NCBI RefSeq assembly: GCF_018860385.1
Contig: NZ_JAHKPH010000014.1
Coordinates: 468,487-532,486 of the forward strand
Length of the DNA: 64,000 nt
DNA from: Reinekea forsetii
GTDB taxonomy: Bacteria > Pseudomonadota > Gammaproteobacteria > Pseudomonadales > Natronospirillaceae
Reading direction: 5' to 3'
Shown here: positions 18,145-27,087 of the stretch, in pieces
Numbering within the stretch: the stretch's first letter is position 1
Layout of the letters: each line of letters begins with the position of its first letter
Notes under the pieces: model-generated
Told to the model about the DNA's origin: nothing
Seen by the model: only the letters and a program-made list of their open reading frames with translations
Database searches by the model: none
Program-made: the position numbers and the translations under genes

Positions 18145-18558
18145 ATGCAAATAGCCATTGAAACAACCGTTAATGCAACACTCAGCCAAGCCTGGAATGC
18201 GTGGGTCACTCCAGATGATATTATCCAATGGAACTTTGCCAGTGCCGATTGGGCTTGCCCGAAAGCAGAAATTGACCTTCGCGTGGGTGGGCGTTTTTCA
18301 TATCGCATGGAAGCAACAGATGGATCGATGGGGTTTGATTTTGAAGGCGAGATTGTCGCAATTGAGCCAAATAAATCAATACGTTATAAGCTCGAGGATA
18401 GTCGTCATGTGCTTATTGAGTTTATCGAGGTTGAAGCTGGGGTGAAAATTATGGAGACCTTTGATGCTGAAAATGAAAACACTATTGAATTGCAGCGTAC
18501 GGGTTGGTTGGCTATTTTGAATAACTTTAAGCGCCATGTAGAAAATAGTCATCGCTGA
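18145..18558 (+). CDS. SRPBCC/AHSA1-like protein
   Basis: A 137-residue START-like fold protein related to the C-terminal domain of Aha1. Signs are the opening ETTVNATLSQAWNAWV, the PDDIIQWNFAS segment and the closing TGWLAILNNFKRH. The pocket usually binds a hydrophobic ligand; which one is unknown. AAAAAGGA supports ATG 18145 over the TTG one codon earlier. The stop overlaps the next start (TGATG), indicating translational coupling. Confidence 0.85.
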   Translation: MQIAIETTVNATLSQAWNAWVTPDDIIQWNFASADWACPKAEIDLRVGGRFSYRMEATDGSMGFDFEGEIVAIEPNKSIRYKLEDSRHVLIEFIEVEAGVKIMETFDAENENTIELQRTGWLAILNNFKRHVENSHR

Positions 18559-18968
18559 TGGACAACTTACTAGAATTTCACTGGTGGTATATCCTTATTG
18601 CAGTGATCATTTTTGCCATTGTTAAAAGAGGCAAAGGTGGCGTTGTAACTAAGCGCTATGAAGCAAAACTGGTGGCAGTTGAGCCAAGTTTTCAGGGCTG
18701 CAAGACAGAAGCAACTTATGCAGTATTTAAAGAAGGTCGCCCTGATCATATCAATATCGAAATCGATAATTTACCGATTGCAGCAGGAGAAGAAGTTGAA
18801 TTGCTTATGGATGGTCAGCGGTTCGCGAGAGTTAAGGTAAACCGACGCTCGAGTATAGATTTTGACCACTGGAGTGATGAAACAACGTCCTTTCCGGTTG
18901 TTTCTGGAGGAGAAGACCTCTGTGTGCGTTTTCAAGGATCAGACCTATTTAAAGGCACATTTAGTTAA
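18558..18968 (+). CDS. Membrane-anchored protein of unknown function
   Basis: 136 residues: one N-terminal membrane helix (about 8-22) followed by a soluble part rich in beta-strand-like segments. I do not recognise the family. Its ATG overlaps the stop of the SRPBCC gene by one base, so it is made from the same message. It may work with the SRPBCC protein at the membrane, but only the coupling supports this. Confidence 0.6.
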   Translation: MDNLLEFHWWYILIAVIIFAIVKRGKGGVVTKRYEAKLVAVEPSFQGCKTEATYAVFKEGRPDHINIEIDNLPIAAGEEVELLMDGQRFARVKVNRRSSIDFDHWSDETTSFPVVSGGEDLCVRFQGSDLFKGTFS

Positions 18969-19008
18969 ATCAGAGTGATATACAACTAACATTATTAAGG
19001 GACACATA

Positions 19009-19362
19009 ATGCATTATTTCGATTGTTTTGTTGCTGCAGTACCCAAAGAAAATAAACAAAAATATTTAGAGCACGCTCGGATTTCTGCGGAAGTATTTAA
19101 AGACCACGGCGCGCTCAAAATAACAGAAGCCTGGGGTGATGACGTACCTGAGGGTGAAACCACTTCGTTACCCTTGGCTGTTCAATGCAAGGAAGATGAG
19201 AACGTCGTATTTTCTACTGTCGTGTGGCCGTCGAAAGAAGCTCGAAACCAGGGCTGGGCCGCCATCATGGAAGACCCCAGAATGAGTGATGAGGCAAACC
19301 CAATGCCTTTTGATGGTAAAAGACTAATTTACGGTGGCTTTGAAACATTACTTGAATCCTAG
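19009..19362 (+). CDS. DUF1428 family protein (YbaA-like)
   Basis: A 117-residue protein of the DUF1428 family, recognisable by the opening YFDCFVAAVP, the GALKITEAWGDDVPEG segment and the PMPFDGKRLIYGGFE end. It has a ferredoxin-like dimeric barrel fold in solved members; function is unknown. Ribosome site AAGGGA. Its 3' end overlaps the possible start of the following cyclase gene. Confidence 0.9.
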   Translation: MHYFDCFVAAVPKENKQKYLEHARISAEVFKDHGALKITEAWGDDVPEGETTSLPLAVQCKEDENVVFSTVVWPSKEARNQGWAAIMEDPRMSDEANPMPFDGKRLIYGGFETLLES

Positions 19363-20296
19363 TCTGGGTATTGGCGTGGAAAGCGCACTGCAATTTTATA
19401 AGCTCATATTAGACTCAACGTCTGAACACATTGTGGTCATCGATGAGCAGGGCGATATTCAATTTGTGAACAAGCAATGGTCTAATTTTGGCTTGCATAA
19501 TGAATGTACGGTTGGTCAAAGTTGGAAGGGCGTTAACTACATTTCTGAATGTGATAAAGCCGCCGCCATGGGAGATGAATTTGGCGCTCAAGCCGCGAAG
19601 GGGATTAGAGGGTTGATCAACCAAACGTTGCCCAGCTTCTATTTTGAATATCCTTGTCATAGCCCTTTAGAAAAGCGCTGGTTTATGATGCATGTGACTC
19701 AGTTTGAACTGGATGGAGACCGATTTTTTATTATATCCCATCAAAACATAACCGAGCGTAAGCAAGTTGAAGAAGCCATCGCGAACCTCGCCATGGCAGA
19801 CGGATTGACGAACATTGCTAACCGTCGAATGTTCGATCAGTTTTTGAATTTAGAATGGCGACGGTGTAAGCGCTTAGAAAAGCCTATTTGCTTAGCCATC
19901 ATTGATTTGGATTTTTTTAAAGAGCTCAACGACGAATACGGCCACCAAAAAGGTGATGAATGCTTAAAGCTCGTGGCGAATTTACTTAACGGGTTAGCGC
20001 ATCGTCCTGGTGATCTTGCCGCTCGTTATGGAGGCGAAGAGTTTGCCTTAGTGTTAGGAGATACTCAGCTAGAAAATGCCTGCACTTTTGCTCAATCCTT
20101 CCTTGATCAGATTGCCGAGTTAGACATTGAAAACATCAATGCGCCAACAGGAACTAAGCTTTCAGCGAGTATTGGCATAGCAGAACTCATGCCTATTGAT
20201 TATGAATCAGAACAAGATTTAATCAAACGAGCCGATAAACTGTTGTATAAGGCAAAAACCAACGGTCGTAATAGAATAGAGCTTGGCAGGGGTTAG
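19334..20296 (+). CDS. PAS-GGDEF diguanylate cyclase
   Basis: A 320-residue soluble c-di-GMP synthase. Residues about 20-145 are a PAS domain ending in the usual NITERKQVEE linker; the rest is the cyclase domain. The active motif is GGEEF (233-237) with an RxxD inhibitory site (RPGD, 224-227) five residues before. Start is uncertain: GTG 19334 overlaps DUF1428 by 29 bases, while GTG 19376, after the DUF1428 stop, would remove 14 residues without touching the PAS domain. No strong ribosome site decides it. Confidence 0.87.
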   Translation: MALKHYLNPSLGIGVESALQFYKLILDSTSEHIVVIDEQGDIQFVNKQWSNFGLHNECTVGQSWKGVNYISECDKAAAMGDEFGAQAAKGIRGLINQTLPSFYFEYPCHSPLEKRWFMMHVTQFELDGDRFFIISHQNITERKQVEEAIANLAMADGLTNIANRRMFDQFLNLEWRRCKRLEKPICLAIIDLDFFKELNDEYGHQKGDECLKLVANLLNGLAHRPGDLAARYGGEEFALVLGDTQLENACTFAQSFLDQIAELDIENINAPTGTKLSASIGIAELMPIDYESEQDLIKRADKLLYKAKTNGRNRIELGRG

Positions 20297-20416
20297 CACT
20301 GAACTTGGTAGTAGAGAAAGAGCCGGATTTGGGCAGCCAACCAATGATAGAAATAATTTGATCTTATTCGAATTGCCCCCATACTTTGAGTCACTCATTT
20401 TTAAAGGATTTCCGGT

Positions 20417-21970
20417 TTGGCGAAACTTTCCAGGCTAAAGCGTCTACAAGCGCTCGATCATGCCGCATTTAAATTTCAACGAGGAATCGAGCGAGAAACC
20501 CTTCGAGTCGATACAACGGGTACCCTTAGCCAAACGCCTCATCCAGAGACATTGGGCGCCGCGTTAACCCATGGCTCTATTACCACCGATTACTCCGAAG
20601 CCCTGTTAGAGTTTATTACGGGCGTTCATACCAACTCCGACGAGCTGATTGAAGAGCTAGACTCGCTGCATCGCTTTACTCATAGTCAGATAAAAGGCGA
20701 GCATTTTTGGGCTGGTAGCATGCCGTCTAAGTTACCAGAGCAAGAGCAAATACCTATTGCTCAATATGGCTCAAGCCACAGTGGTTTGATGAAAACCTAT
20801 TATCGCCATGGCTTATGGCACCGCTACGGTCGTAAAATGCAAACCATAGCGGGTCTGCACTACAACTGGTCATTACCGGATGCATTTTGGACACAATGGG
20901 CGAAAAGCAACGGTGAAACCGATAACCTGCAAGATTTTAAAACCAAAGAGTATTTTGGATTAATTCGCTCGTTCCGTCGCCACTCCTGGTTGTTACTGTA
21001 CTTATTCGGTGCTTCACCTGCCATGGACAAATCATTTTTAGACACTAAAAATGATAATTTGGCATCCTTGGGTGATGATACGCTTTTTGCTCCCTACGCC
21101 ACGTCGTTACGGATGAGCGATTTAGGCTATTCCAATCGTGCGCAAAAAGAGCTCTTCGTCTGCTTTAATTCGCTAGAAAGCTATGCCGATACCCTGATAA
21201 AGGCAATCAAAACCCCTTATGCCGATTATGAAAAAATAGGTACAAAAACAGAAGCAGGGTATAACCAACTCAATACCAGTATTTTGCAGATAGAAAATGA
21301 GTATTACAGCGATATAAGACCCAAACGAGTTGTAGGCAGTGGTGAGACGCCAATCAATGGTTTGAGGGCGCGTGGAGTTGAGTATATTGAAGTACGTTGT
21401 TTAGATATCAACCCATTTGAGCCTCTGGGTATTAATAAATCTCAAATGAACTTTATCGATTTATTTTTACTTTGGTGTTTAGTTCAAGACAGTCCAATGA
21501 TTGAGCCGAACGAGTGTTCGTTATTGAGAGATAACAGTGAACGCGTCGCTCTAAAAGGTCGCCAACCCGATTTAGGCATCTATTTTAATGGTGAAATTGA
21601 AGCGATTAAGCCACTTTCAGAACGTTTATTAGATCAAATTTATCAATTTGCGGAACTGATTGATGAACATGAAGGTTGCACTCGATACCGAGAAGCCTGT
21701 ACTGAGCAGCTTGCAAAAGTTCGTGATGAGAACCTAACGCCTTCGAGTAAAATACTGTCGAGAATTAAGCAAAATGGATCGTTTGCGAGCACGCTTTTGG
21801 AGCATTCAAAAGCACTTAGCCGGTATTTCACTGCATTAAATTTACCCAAAGAAAAACAAGACGCCTTTACAAAAATGGCCGAACAAAGTTGGCAGGAAGC
21901 TCGAGATAAAGAAGCCGCCGATGTCGGTGATTTTGACTCGTTCTTAAAAAGTTATTTCGAACAATCTTAA
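20417..21970 (+). CDS. gshA: Glutamate-cysteine ligase
   Basis: First enzyme of glutathione synthesis, joining the gamma-carboxyl of glutamate to cysteine with ATP. The 517 residues match the gammaproteobacterial GshA type (E. coli 518). Recognisable parts are RGIERETLRV near the N-terminus and the IEVRCLDINPF stretch. The start is TTG, with AAAGGA eight bases upstream and the family N-terminus in register. A weak promoter may lie at 20358-20387 (TTGATC, N18, TACTTT). Confidence 0.97.
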   Translation: MAKLSRLKRLQALDHAAFKFQRGIERETLRVDTTGTLSQTPHPETLGAALTHGSITTDYSEALLEFITGVHTNSDELIEELDSLHRFTHSQIKGEHFWAGSMPSKLPEQEQIPIAQYGSSHSGLMKTYYRHGLWHRYGRKMQTIAGLHYNWSLPDAFWTQWAKSNGETDNLQDFKTKEYFGLIRSFRRHSWLLLYLFGASPAMDKSFLDTKNDNLASLGDDTLFAPYATSLRMSDLGYSNRAQKELFVCFNSLESYADTLIKAIKTPYADYEKIGTKTEAGYNQLNTSILQIENEYYSDIRPKRVVGSGETPINGLRARGVEYIEVRCLDINPFEPLGINKSQMNFIDLFLLWCLVQDSPMIEPNECSLLRDNSERVALKGRQPDLGIYFNGEIEAIKPLSERLLDQIYQFAELIDEHEGCTRYREACTEQLAKVRDENLTPSSKILSRIKQNGSFASTLLEHSKALSRYFTALNLPKEKQDAFTKMAEQSWQEARDKEAADVGDFDSFLKSYFEQS

Positions 21971-22185
21971 TTGATCTGATTTTGACTGTTTACTTATCGA
22001 TCAGCGGCAATTTTTTGTCGCTGGGTCGGTAATTGCAAACCAATTCTCAAAATTCACGCTAAAAGTGTGATCAAACCAGCGTTTTCAGTACTAACATCCT
22101 ATACAATGTCTGCTAAATTGAACGTAAGATTCAATATTACTGATTGAGGCCTTCTCTATCTCGATAAATAAAGGAATGAGCTAGC

Positions 22186-22392
22186 ATGTCAGAAACAGAA
22201 TGGACACTGGAGACACTGAACAAAGGTTACCAGCAGGGCTATATGACAGGCCTCGCCGGTAAAGAACGAAGTGAATGCCAGTTTGAAAATGATGTACTCA
22301 TTGCTGCTTGGGAAGCCGGTTGGGATGATGGCGCCAGTCAATACCAGCGTTCTCTCGATGAAAGAAATCGCAGCAGTATGAAATCTGCCTAA
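22186..22392 (+). CDS. rmf: Ribosome modulation factor
   Basis: Small basic/aromatic protein that dimerises 70S ribosomes into inactive 100S particles in stationary phase. The Rmf pattern GYQQGYMTGLAG, a following Cys and the WEAGWDDG end are visible. At 68 residues it is longer than the 55-residue E. coli protein, with about five extra residues in front and a hydrophilic tail. The region before it (21971-22185) has no gene. It ends directly against the convergent FliL-like gene. Confidence 0.8.
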   Translation: MSETEWTLETLNKGYQQGYMTGLAGKERSECQFENDVLIAAWEAGWDDGASQYQRSLDERNRSSMKSA

Positions 22393-22821
22393 TTACGATT
22401 GCACAATAAAATCAGTAAATAGAACGCGGTCGATTAATGGTCGGCCCGTCTCCTTTATCATCAAATCTTGAAGCTCCCGCAACGCTTGATCCAATATATT
22501 ATCACGACCCGCCGATGACTTGATTTGCTCGGGAGATTGTCGTGAAAACAGCATTATAATTTGATGCCGAATAGCATCGGAATGAGCCGTTACATCAAGC
22601 GCTGCAGAACTGTCTCTTACCCGAAGGGTTATTGAAGCTTGTATATAGCGTAAACGAGCAGAGGAACCATAATTTAGCGTAAACGAAGGTTCTAATTCTA
22701 CATACGAAGGTCCTGTGGCGGCGGGTGGATCTTCGGCAAATACCGCTGAAACTAACCCAAAGCAGCAGATTAGGCTGCCAACGCCGCGTAAAGTGCATTT
22801 ATAAAAGTGGCGAAGTAACAT
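22393..22821 (-). CDS. FliL-like protein
   Basis: A 142-residue exported protein. The N-terminus has a basic stretch and hydrophobic core ending near AVFAEDP, which may be a cleavable signal rather than the membrane anchor of standard FliL. The rest matches the FliL fold, with YVELEPSFTLNYG, RYIQASITLRV and a C-terminal DRVLFTDFIVQ. FliL modulates stators at the flagellar motor; this copy lies away from flagellar genes, like the second FliL-type protein of several marine gammaproteobacteria. Confidence 0.8.
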   Translation of the reverse strand: MLLRHFYKCTLRGVGSLICCFGLVSAVFAEDPPAATGPSYVELEPSFTLNYGSSARLRYIQASITLRVRDSSAALDVTAHSDAIRHQIIMLFSRQSPEQIKSSAGRDNILDQALRELQDLMIKETGRPLIDRVLFTDFIVQS

Positions 22822-23006
22822 GAGAATCCTTCTTTACGGTTAATGAGTGGCTTAGGCAAGTATAGGTTAGCTTTATAAATCGGCCACTTAAATGGAAACT
22901 TGACCTAGAAAAGGTAAAAGATCAATCTGCGGTTGAATGCCTTGATCACAAAGCATATATTGAAGTCAACGGAAGGTATCAAAGCTTACATAAAGGGTTA
23001 TTAATT

Positions 23007-23471
23007 ATGTTGGAAAATTGTAAAACCGCACAGGAACGCTGGGGTGGCACACACGAGATGATTGATCGTTGGTTAGCCGACCGACGTGAAACTCTGGTCA
23101 CATTTTTTGATATACAAGGCAAGGAAGGGGAAGAAGACGTCTCTTCATCGCTCAAAGCTTTTTGTGAACGTTTGATGGACTATTTATCAGAAGGGCATTT
23201 CGAAATTTATGAACAGCTGTTTCGAGAGGCTAAAGAATTTGATGACGGCGGGCTGGCTTTAGCGAATGAGATTTATCCAAAAATCGACGCAACCACTCAA
23301 ATCATGCTCGACTTTAACGATAAATACGACACTGATGCCCATATTCATGAGAACTTAACCGACCTTCATGAAGACCTATCTCGACTAGGTGAAAAGTTAT
23401 CTGAACGCTTTGATTTTGAAGATCAACTTATCGAAAAACTGCATAATGTCCATAAGAACGCTGTAGCTTAA
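23007..23471 (+). CDS. rsd: Regulator of sigma D (Rsd/AlgQ)
   Basis: A 154-residue four-helix protein that binds region 4 of RpoD and frees core polymerase for other sigma factors in stationary phase. The start MLENCKTAQERWGGTHEMID and the later HFEIYEQL segment are diagnostic. Length is typical. It stands alone, with a terminator after it that also covers the end of lspA. Together with rmf it marks a stationary-phase control area. Confidence 0.92.
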   Translation: MLENCKTAQERWGGTHEMIDRWLADRRETLVTFFDIQGKEGEEDVSSSLKAFCERLMDYLSEGHFEIYEQLFREAKEFDDGGLALANEIYPKIDATTQIMLDFNDKYDTDAHIHENLTDLHEDLSRLGEKLSERFDFEDQLIEKLHNVHKNAVA

Positions 23472-23489
23472 AAGCGAGCATTGGGCGAA

Positions 23490-23521
23490 AGACACATTAG
23501 CGAAGCTAGTGTGTCTTGTTT
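23490..23521 (+). terminator. Terminator shared by rsd and lspA ends
   Basis: A 12-bp stem with one wobble pair (23490-23501 with 23505-23516, loop GAA) followed by TGTTTTCTTT on the plus strand ends rsd. The stem reaches into the last codons of the convergent lspA gene (stop at 23506), and on the minus strand it is followed by CTTT, so it may work in both directions. Confidence 0.7.
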
Positions 23522-24015
23522 TCTTTGTGACCAAAAATTGCTGGGCCTACGATCATTAAACCAGCGCCAATCATGATGTAAACATCGGCGATGTTGAATA
23601 TTCCTGTTCGTAGTCCACCAATGCCCATATTTAGGAAATCTACCACACCGCCATTGTTTAATGCTCTGTCTATGAAGTTGCTGTAGCCACCGGCCAGAAC
23701 CAAAGCGAGTGAGATTAGGCTGATTTTATCCATATCTTTACTGACCAACACATAGATCAAAAGCGCCGTTAAAAAGACACCCACTAATGCGGTAAATATC
23801 CAAAATCGTAGATTCGGATCTAGGCTGGTACCTAACCCTAAAAATGCGCCATAGTTTTCAGCATAAAGAATGCGGATAGAATCAAATAGATAGCTGTATT
23901 GTGGGCCTGACTTTAAAAAAGAGACGGCCCAAAGCTTTGAAAGCTGGTCAACTATTATGGTCACCGCCATCAATGGAAGTAATACTTTTAAGCGGCTTTT
24001 AATTGTAAATGTCAT
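23506..24015 (-). CDS. lspA: Lipoprotein signal peptidase
   Basis: Inner membrane aspartyl protease that cleaves signal peptides of lipidated prolipoproteins. Four helices are evident. The catalytic pair is present at D126 (VVDFLN) and D144 (NIADVYI), as is the DQLSKLW motif near the N-terminus. The 169 residues match the family. Unusually, it is not next to ileS or fkpB, the common neighbours in this class, but stands alone between rsd and an Lrp-type regulator. Confidence 0.95.
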   Translation of the reverse strand: MTFTIKSRLKVLLPLMAVTIIVDQLSKLWAVSFLKSGPQYSYLFDSIRILYAENYGAFLGLGTSLDPNLRFWIFTALVGVFLTALLIYVLVSKDMDKISLISLALVLAGGYSNFIDRALNNGGVVDFLNMGIGGLRTGIFNIADVYIMIGAGLMIVGPAIFGHKENKTH

Positions 24016-24066
24016 AAAGGTCTGTCGATCTGATGATTTAGCGTGAGTATAACTGAAATTACCGCA

Positions 24067-24549
24067 TCAAATGTACTTCAACGGTAAAGCTTTATGGTTA
24101 ATGATTTGGCGCAGCAAAAAGCTGGAATGAACACCGTCGACGCCTTCAATGGTAGTAATGTTTTTTAGTAGCACATTGTGGTATTCATCCATATCTGGCA
24201 CGACCACTTTTAATTGATAATCGGCATCTTGCCCTGTAACTAGCAAGCACTCGATGACTTCGGGTAGCATGGCAACGCGCTGCTCGAAGTTTTCAAATCG
24301 TTCAGGGGTATGTTTATCCATGCGAATATTGAGAATTGCCGTTAAGTTTAAATTCACCGATTTAGGGTTCACTACGGTAATGCGGCGCTGAATATAGCCC
24401 CGATCTTCTAAGCTCTTAATTCGCCGTGAACAAGGCGAAGCAGACAGTCCAATTTGATCTGCTATATCTTGATTTGATAAGCTAGCATCGGTCTGAATTA
24501 TCTCTAGAATTTTGCGATCATATCGATCTAAATGCGATTCGCTTTCCAT
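24067..24549 (-). CDS. Lrp/AsnC family transcriptional regulator
   Basis: A 160-residue regulator: N-terminal winged HTH (about 5-65, LDRYDRKILEIIQTDASLSNQDIA) and a C-terminal RAM ligand-binding domain with the GQDADYQLKVVV segment. Such proteins sense amino acids. The frame extends to 24645, but AAGGAAAG before ATG 24549 and the family start decide. It is divergent from leuA across 330 bases, so it may control leuA, itself or both. Confidence 0.9.
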   Translation of the reverse strand: MESESHLDRYDRKILEIIQTDASLSNQDIADQIGLSASPCSRRIKSLEDRGYIQRRITVVNPKSVNLNLTAILNIRMDKHTPERFENFEQRVAMLPEVIECLLVTGQDADYQLKVVVPDMDEYHNVLLKNITTIEGVDGVHSSFLLRQIINHKALPLKYI

Positions 24550-24879
24550 ATAACTTTCCTTTGCGCAATATAATGGCGTTTTAATAAGTTTTTTGAGTGA
24601 TTGGTTGTTCAAAAATAGCAAATAACTTTGAACTTGCACACACATTGCGCACCTTAAGTTCTATTATTTTTACCAACTAAGGCATGAATGCTTCAGCGCT
24701 GGATACCACTGACGCTTATTCGAAGATTTGTTACCCGCAATCAACGATGCATTTAATCCCATACCTACCCGGTAAGCACATGATGGTCTATCCTCATCAT
24801 TACTATCTACGGTCGGATCAGCAGAGCCGACCAATATCTTTATTTCTTTGTAAATCTTGGTGATTTTTTTGGGTGAATT
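24550..24879. other. Intergenic region between Lrp regulator and leuA
   Basis: 330 bases with no supported protein gene. It holds the divergent control regions of both neighbours. On the plus strand a 59-codon open frame (24684-24863) ends just ahead of leuA and has no clear ribosome site. A 6-bp stem (GGTCGG/CCGACC near 24810-24830) and a run of seven T residues shortly before leuA could belong to an attenuator-like leader, but no run of leucine codons is present. Confidence 0.4.
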
Positions 24880-26613
24880 ATGAGTGATACTAAATCGATG
24901 AAAGCGAATACGTCTGTCGCGCAACAAATGGCCGCCGCAGGCTCGTTCGACCACCGTAAATATAAACAGTATCAACCCATGAGCCTGAAAGATCGGACCT
25001 GGCCGGATAAAACCTTAAGCAAAGCGCCAATTTGGTGCAGCGTTGACTTACGAGATGGTAATCAAGCGCTCATACAGCCGATGTCGGTTGAGCAGAAAGT
25101 GACCATGTTCAATATGTTGGTTAAACTTGGCTTCAAACAAATAGAGATTGGCTTCCCATCGGCCGCGCAACCAGAGTTCGACTTTGCACGTCGATTAATC
25201 GAAGAAAATCTAATTCCCGATGATGTTACGATTCAGGTACTGGTACAGGCACGCGAACATCTTATCGAACGCACCTTTGAGTCTTTAAAGGGTGTTAAGC
25301 GTGCAATTGTGCATGTGTACAATTCGACTTCAACGGTTCAACGCCAACAAACCTTTGCCATGAGCAAAGAGCAAATTGCAGCCATCGCCGTGCAAGGCGC
25401 AACGTGGGTGCAAGAATATGCTGCAAAACACCCTGAAACCGAGTGGACATTCCAATATTCTCCAGAAAGTTTCACCGGCACAGAAATAGACTACGCCATT
25501 GATGTTTGTAACCAGGTGATCGAAACGTGGAATCCAAAAGATACTGGCAAGGTCATTATAAACTTACCTGCTACCGTCGAGATGTCTACGCCTAACGTAT
25601 TTGCGGATCAAATAGAGTACATGTGTCGAGGGTTAAGTCAGCGCGACCATGTCATCGTCAGTTTGCATACACATAACGATCGCGGCTGTGGTGTGGCAGC
25701 GACTGAACTTGGCTTGATGGCCGGTGCAGACCGTGTTGAAGGTGCGTTGTTAGGTAATGGGGAGCGTACCGGGAATATGGACATCGTTACTCTAGCCATG
25801 AACCTCTATTCTCAAGGAATCGACCCTGAGTTAGATTTTAGCAACGTTCAAGAAATGATCGATATATGTACGGCATGTACGAATTTGCCTGTTCATCCTC
25901 GGCACCCCTGGGTGGGCGAGCTCGTTTACACGGCATTTTCCGGCAGCCATCAGGATGCCATTCGAAAGTCTTTGCAATACCACAGTGATGAAAACTTGCC
26001 TCATTGGCAGGTCGCTTATTTGCCGATCAACCCCGCAGATTTAGGGCGTGATTACGAGGCTGTGGTGCGTATCAATAGCCAATCTGGTAAAGGCGGTGTG
26101 GCGCATGTACTTGAACGTGATTACGGTATTGAATTACCAAAATGGATGCATGGCCATGTAAGCCAAGTGGTTCAAAAAGCCGCGGAAGTGTCGGGTGATG
26201 AAATCTCAAGTAAAGCTATTCATCAGTTGTTTGTGGATAACTTTATTGAAACGCCGACGCAATGGGCTCTCAATGGGTATTCATTGAACAGTCAGGACAA
26301 TTTAACGATCGCTAACTTTAAAATTGGCGATCGTAAATTTGAAGGAAAAGGGCAAGGCGCTCTAGAAGCACTTGCTCAAGCGATATCGAGTGAATTGGGC
26401 GTAGAACTTAAGGTCACTCAATTTGATGAGCATGCTTTATCGCAAGGCACCGATTCTAAAGCCATTTCCAGTGTGTGTATTGATGTAGACGGTAAACAAA
26501 GTGTGGCCTGTTTTATTCATGAAGACACCACCACCGCAAACCTACAGGCGTTGTTATCGGCCGTTGGCCGTTCTGGGTTAAATTTATTATCGCAACAAGC
26601 CGAATCAGCCTAA
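24880..26613 (+). CDS. leuA: 2-isopropylmalate synthase (long type)
   Basis: First committed enzyme of leucine synthesis; condenses acetyl-CoA with 2-ketoisovalerate. The 577 residues and the opening YQPMSLKDRTWPDKTL identify the long 'type 2' form known from Pseudomonas and mycobacteria. DLRDGNQ near residue 57 carries the metal-binding Asp and catalytic Arg, and LHTHNDRG the metal-binding His pair. The C-terminal about 140 residues form the allosteric leucine-binding domain. A terminator follows. No other leu genes are adjacent. Confidence 0.96.
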   Translation: MSDTKSMKANTSVAQQMAAAGSFDHRKYKQYQPMSLKDRTWPDKTLSKAPIWCSVDLRDGNQALIQPMSVEQKVTMFNMLVKLGFKQIEIGFPSAAQPEFDFARRLIEENLIPDDVTIQVLVQAREHLIERTFESLKGVKRAIVHVYNSTSTVQRQQTFAMSKEQIAAIAVQGATWVQEYAAKHPETEWTFQYSPESFTGTEIDYAIDVCNQVIETWNPKDTGKVIINLPATVEMSTPNVFADQIEYMCRGLSQRDHVIVSLHTHNDRGCGVAATELGLMAGADRVEGALLGNGERTGNMDIVTLAMNLYSQGIDPELDFSNVQEMIDICTACTNLPVHPRHPWVGELVYTAFSGSHQDAIRKSLQYHSDENLPHWQVAYLPINPADLGRDYEAVVRINSQSGKGGVAHVLERDYGIELPKWMHGHVSQVVQKAAEVSGDEISSKAIHQLFVDNFIETPTQWALNGYSLNSQDNLTIANFKIGDRKFEGKGQGALEALAQAISSELGVELKVTQFDEHALSQGTDSKAISSVCIDVDGKQSVACFIHEDTTTANLQALLSAVGRSGLNLLSQQAESA

Positions 26614-26641
26614 CAGCGTTAAATTTGCTAGCGCTCAATAT

Positions 26642-26673
26642 AAAAACCCATTACAGTTTGTCGTGGGTTTTTT
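26642..26673 (+). terminator. Rho-independent terminator of leuA
   Basis: A 9-bp stem (AAAAACCCA with TGGGTTTTT) and a T-run begin about 28 bases after the leuA stop. The loop is 13 bases. It separates leuA from the TerB-like gene, whose start lies only 17 bases on. Confidence 0.75.
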
Positions 26674-26690
26674 AATGGGTAGAAAATACG

Positions 26691-27083
26691 ATGACGATGT
26701 TTACCGATATCTTGCTGTTGTTAGAAAAAACAGAGCCTGTAGACCAAGTTAAATCCGAAGCCATCATTGCGATCATGACCTTACTGTATCAAGTAGACGG
26801 CAAGTTCCGCATTCAAGAGCAGGAAGCATTTGATCGTGTGATGGAAGACCTTCCATGGCACGACAAAGGTGTTTCAAAAGAAGCATTCCATCGCAGTCAA
26901 ATCACTAAGTCTTTAAATGCCCTTGAGCAAAATAGCATTGCTGACTATCTTCAGGAGTTTGTGCCTGCTTTGCGCTCAGATGGGAAAGTATTAGCCTTAT
27001 TCCGTAATTTGGCGAATGCGGATGGAGATTTGCACCCTAAGGAGGCTGAAATAATACGCCAAGTGGCTACAATGATGGTGTAG
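26691..27083 (+). CDS. TerB-like protein
   Basis: A 130-residue all-helical protein of the TerB/DjlA-like superfamily, with VDGKFRIQEQEAFDRVM and NADGDLHPKEAEIIRQVA as the repeated acidic metal-binding type segments. Function in stand-alone members is unknown; tellurite resistance should not be assumed. Two in-frame ATGs (26691, 26697) are possible. The next gene starts 4 bases after its stop, so the two are probably one transcript. Confidence 0.75.
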   Translation: MTMFTDILLLLEKTEPVDQVKSEAIIAIMTLLYQVDGKFRIQEQEAFDRVMEDLPWHDKGVSKEAFHRSQITKSLNALEQNSIADYLQEFVPALRSDGKVLALFRNLANADGDLHPKEAEIIRQVATMMV

Positions 27084-27087
27084 ACAA

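Noticed and set aside
26691-27083. Tellurite resistance call for the TerB-like gene
   Set aside because: No other ter genes are present; stand-alone TerB-like proteins have no proven link to tellurite.
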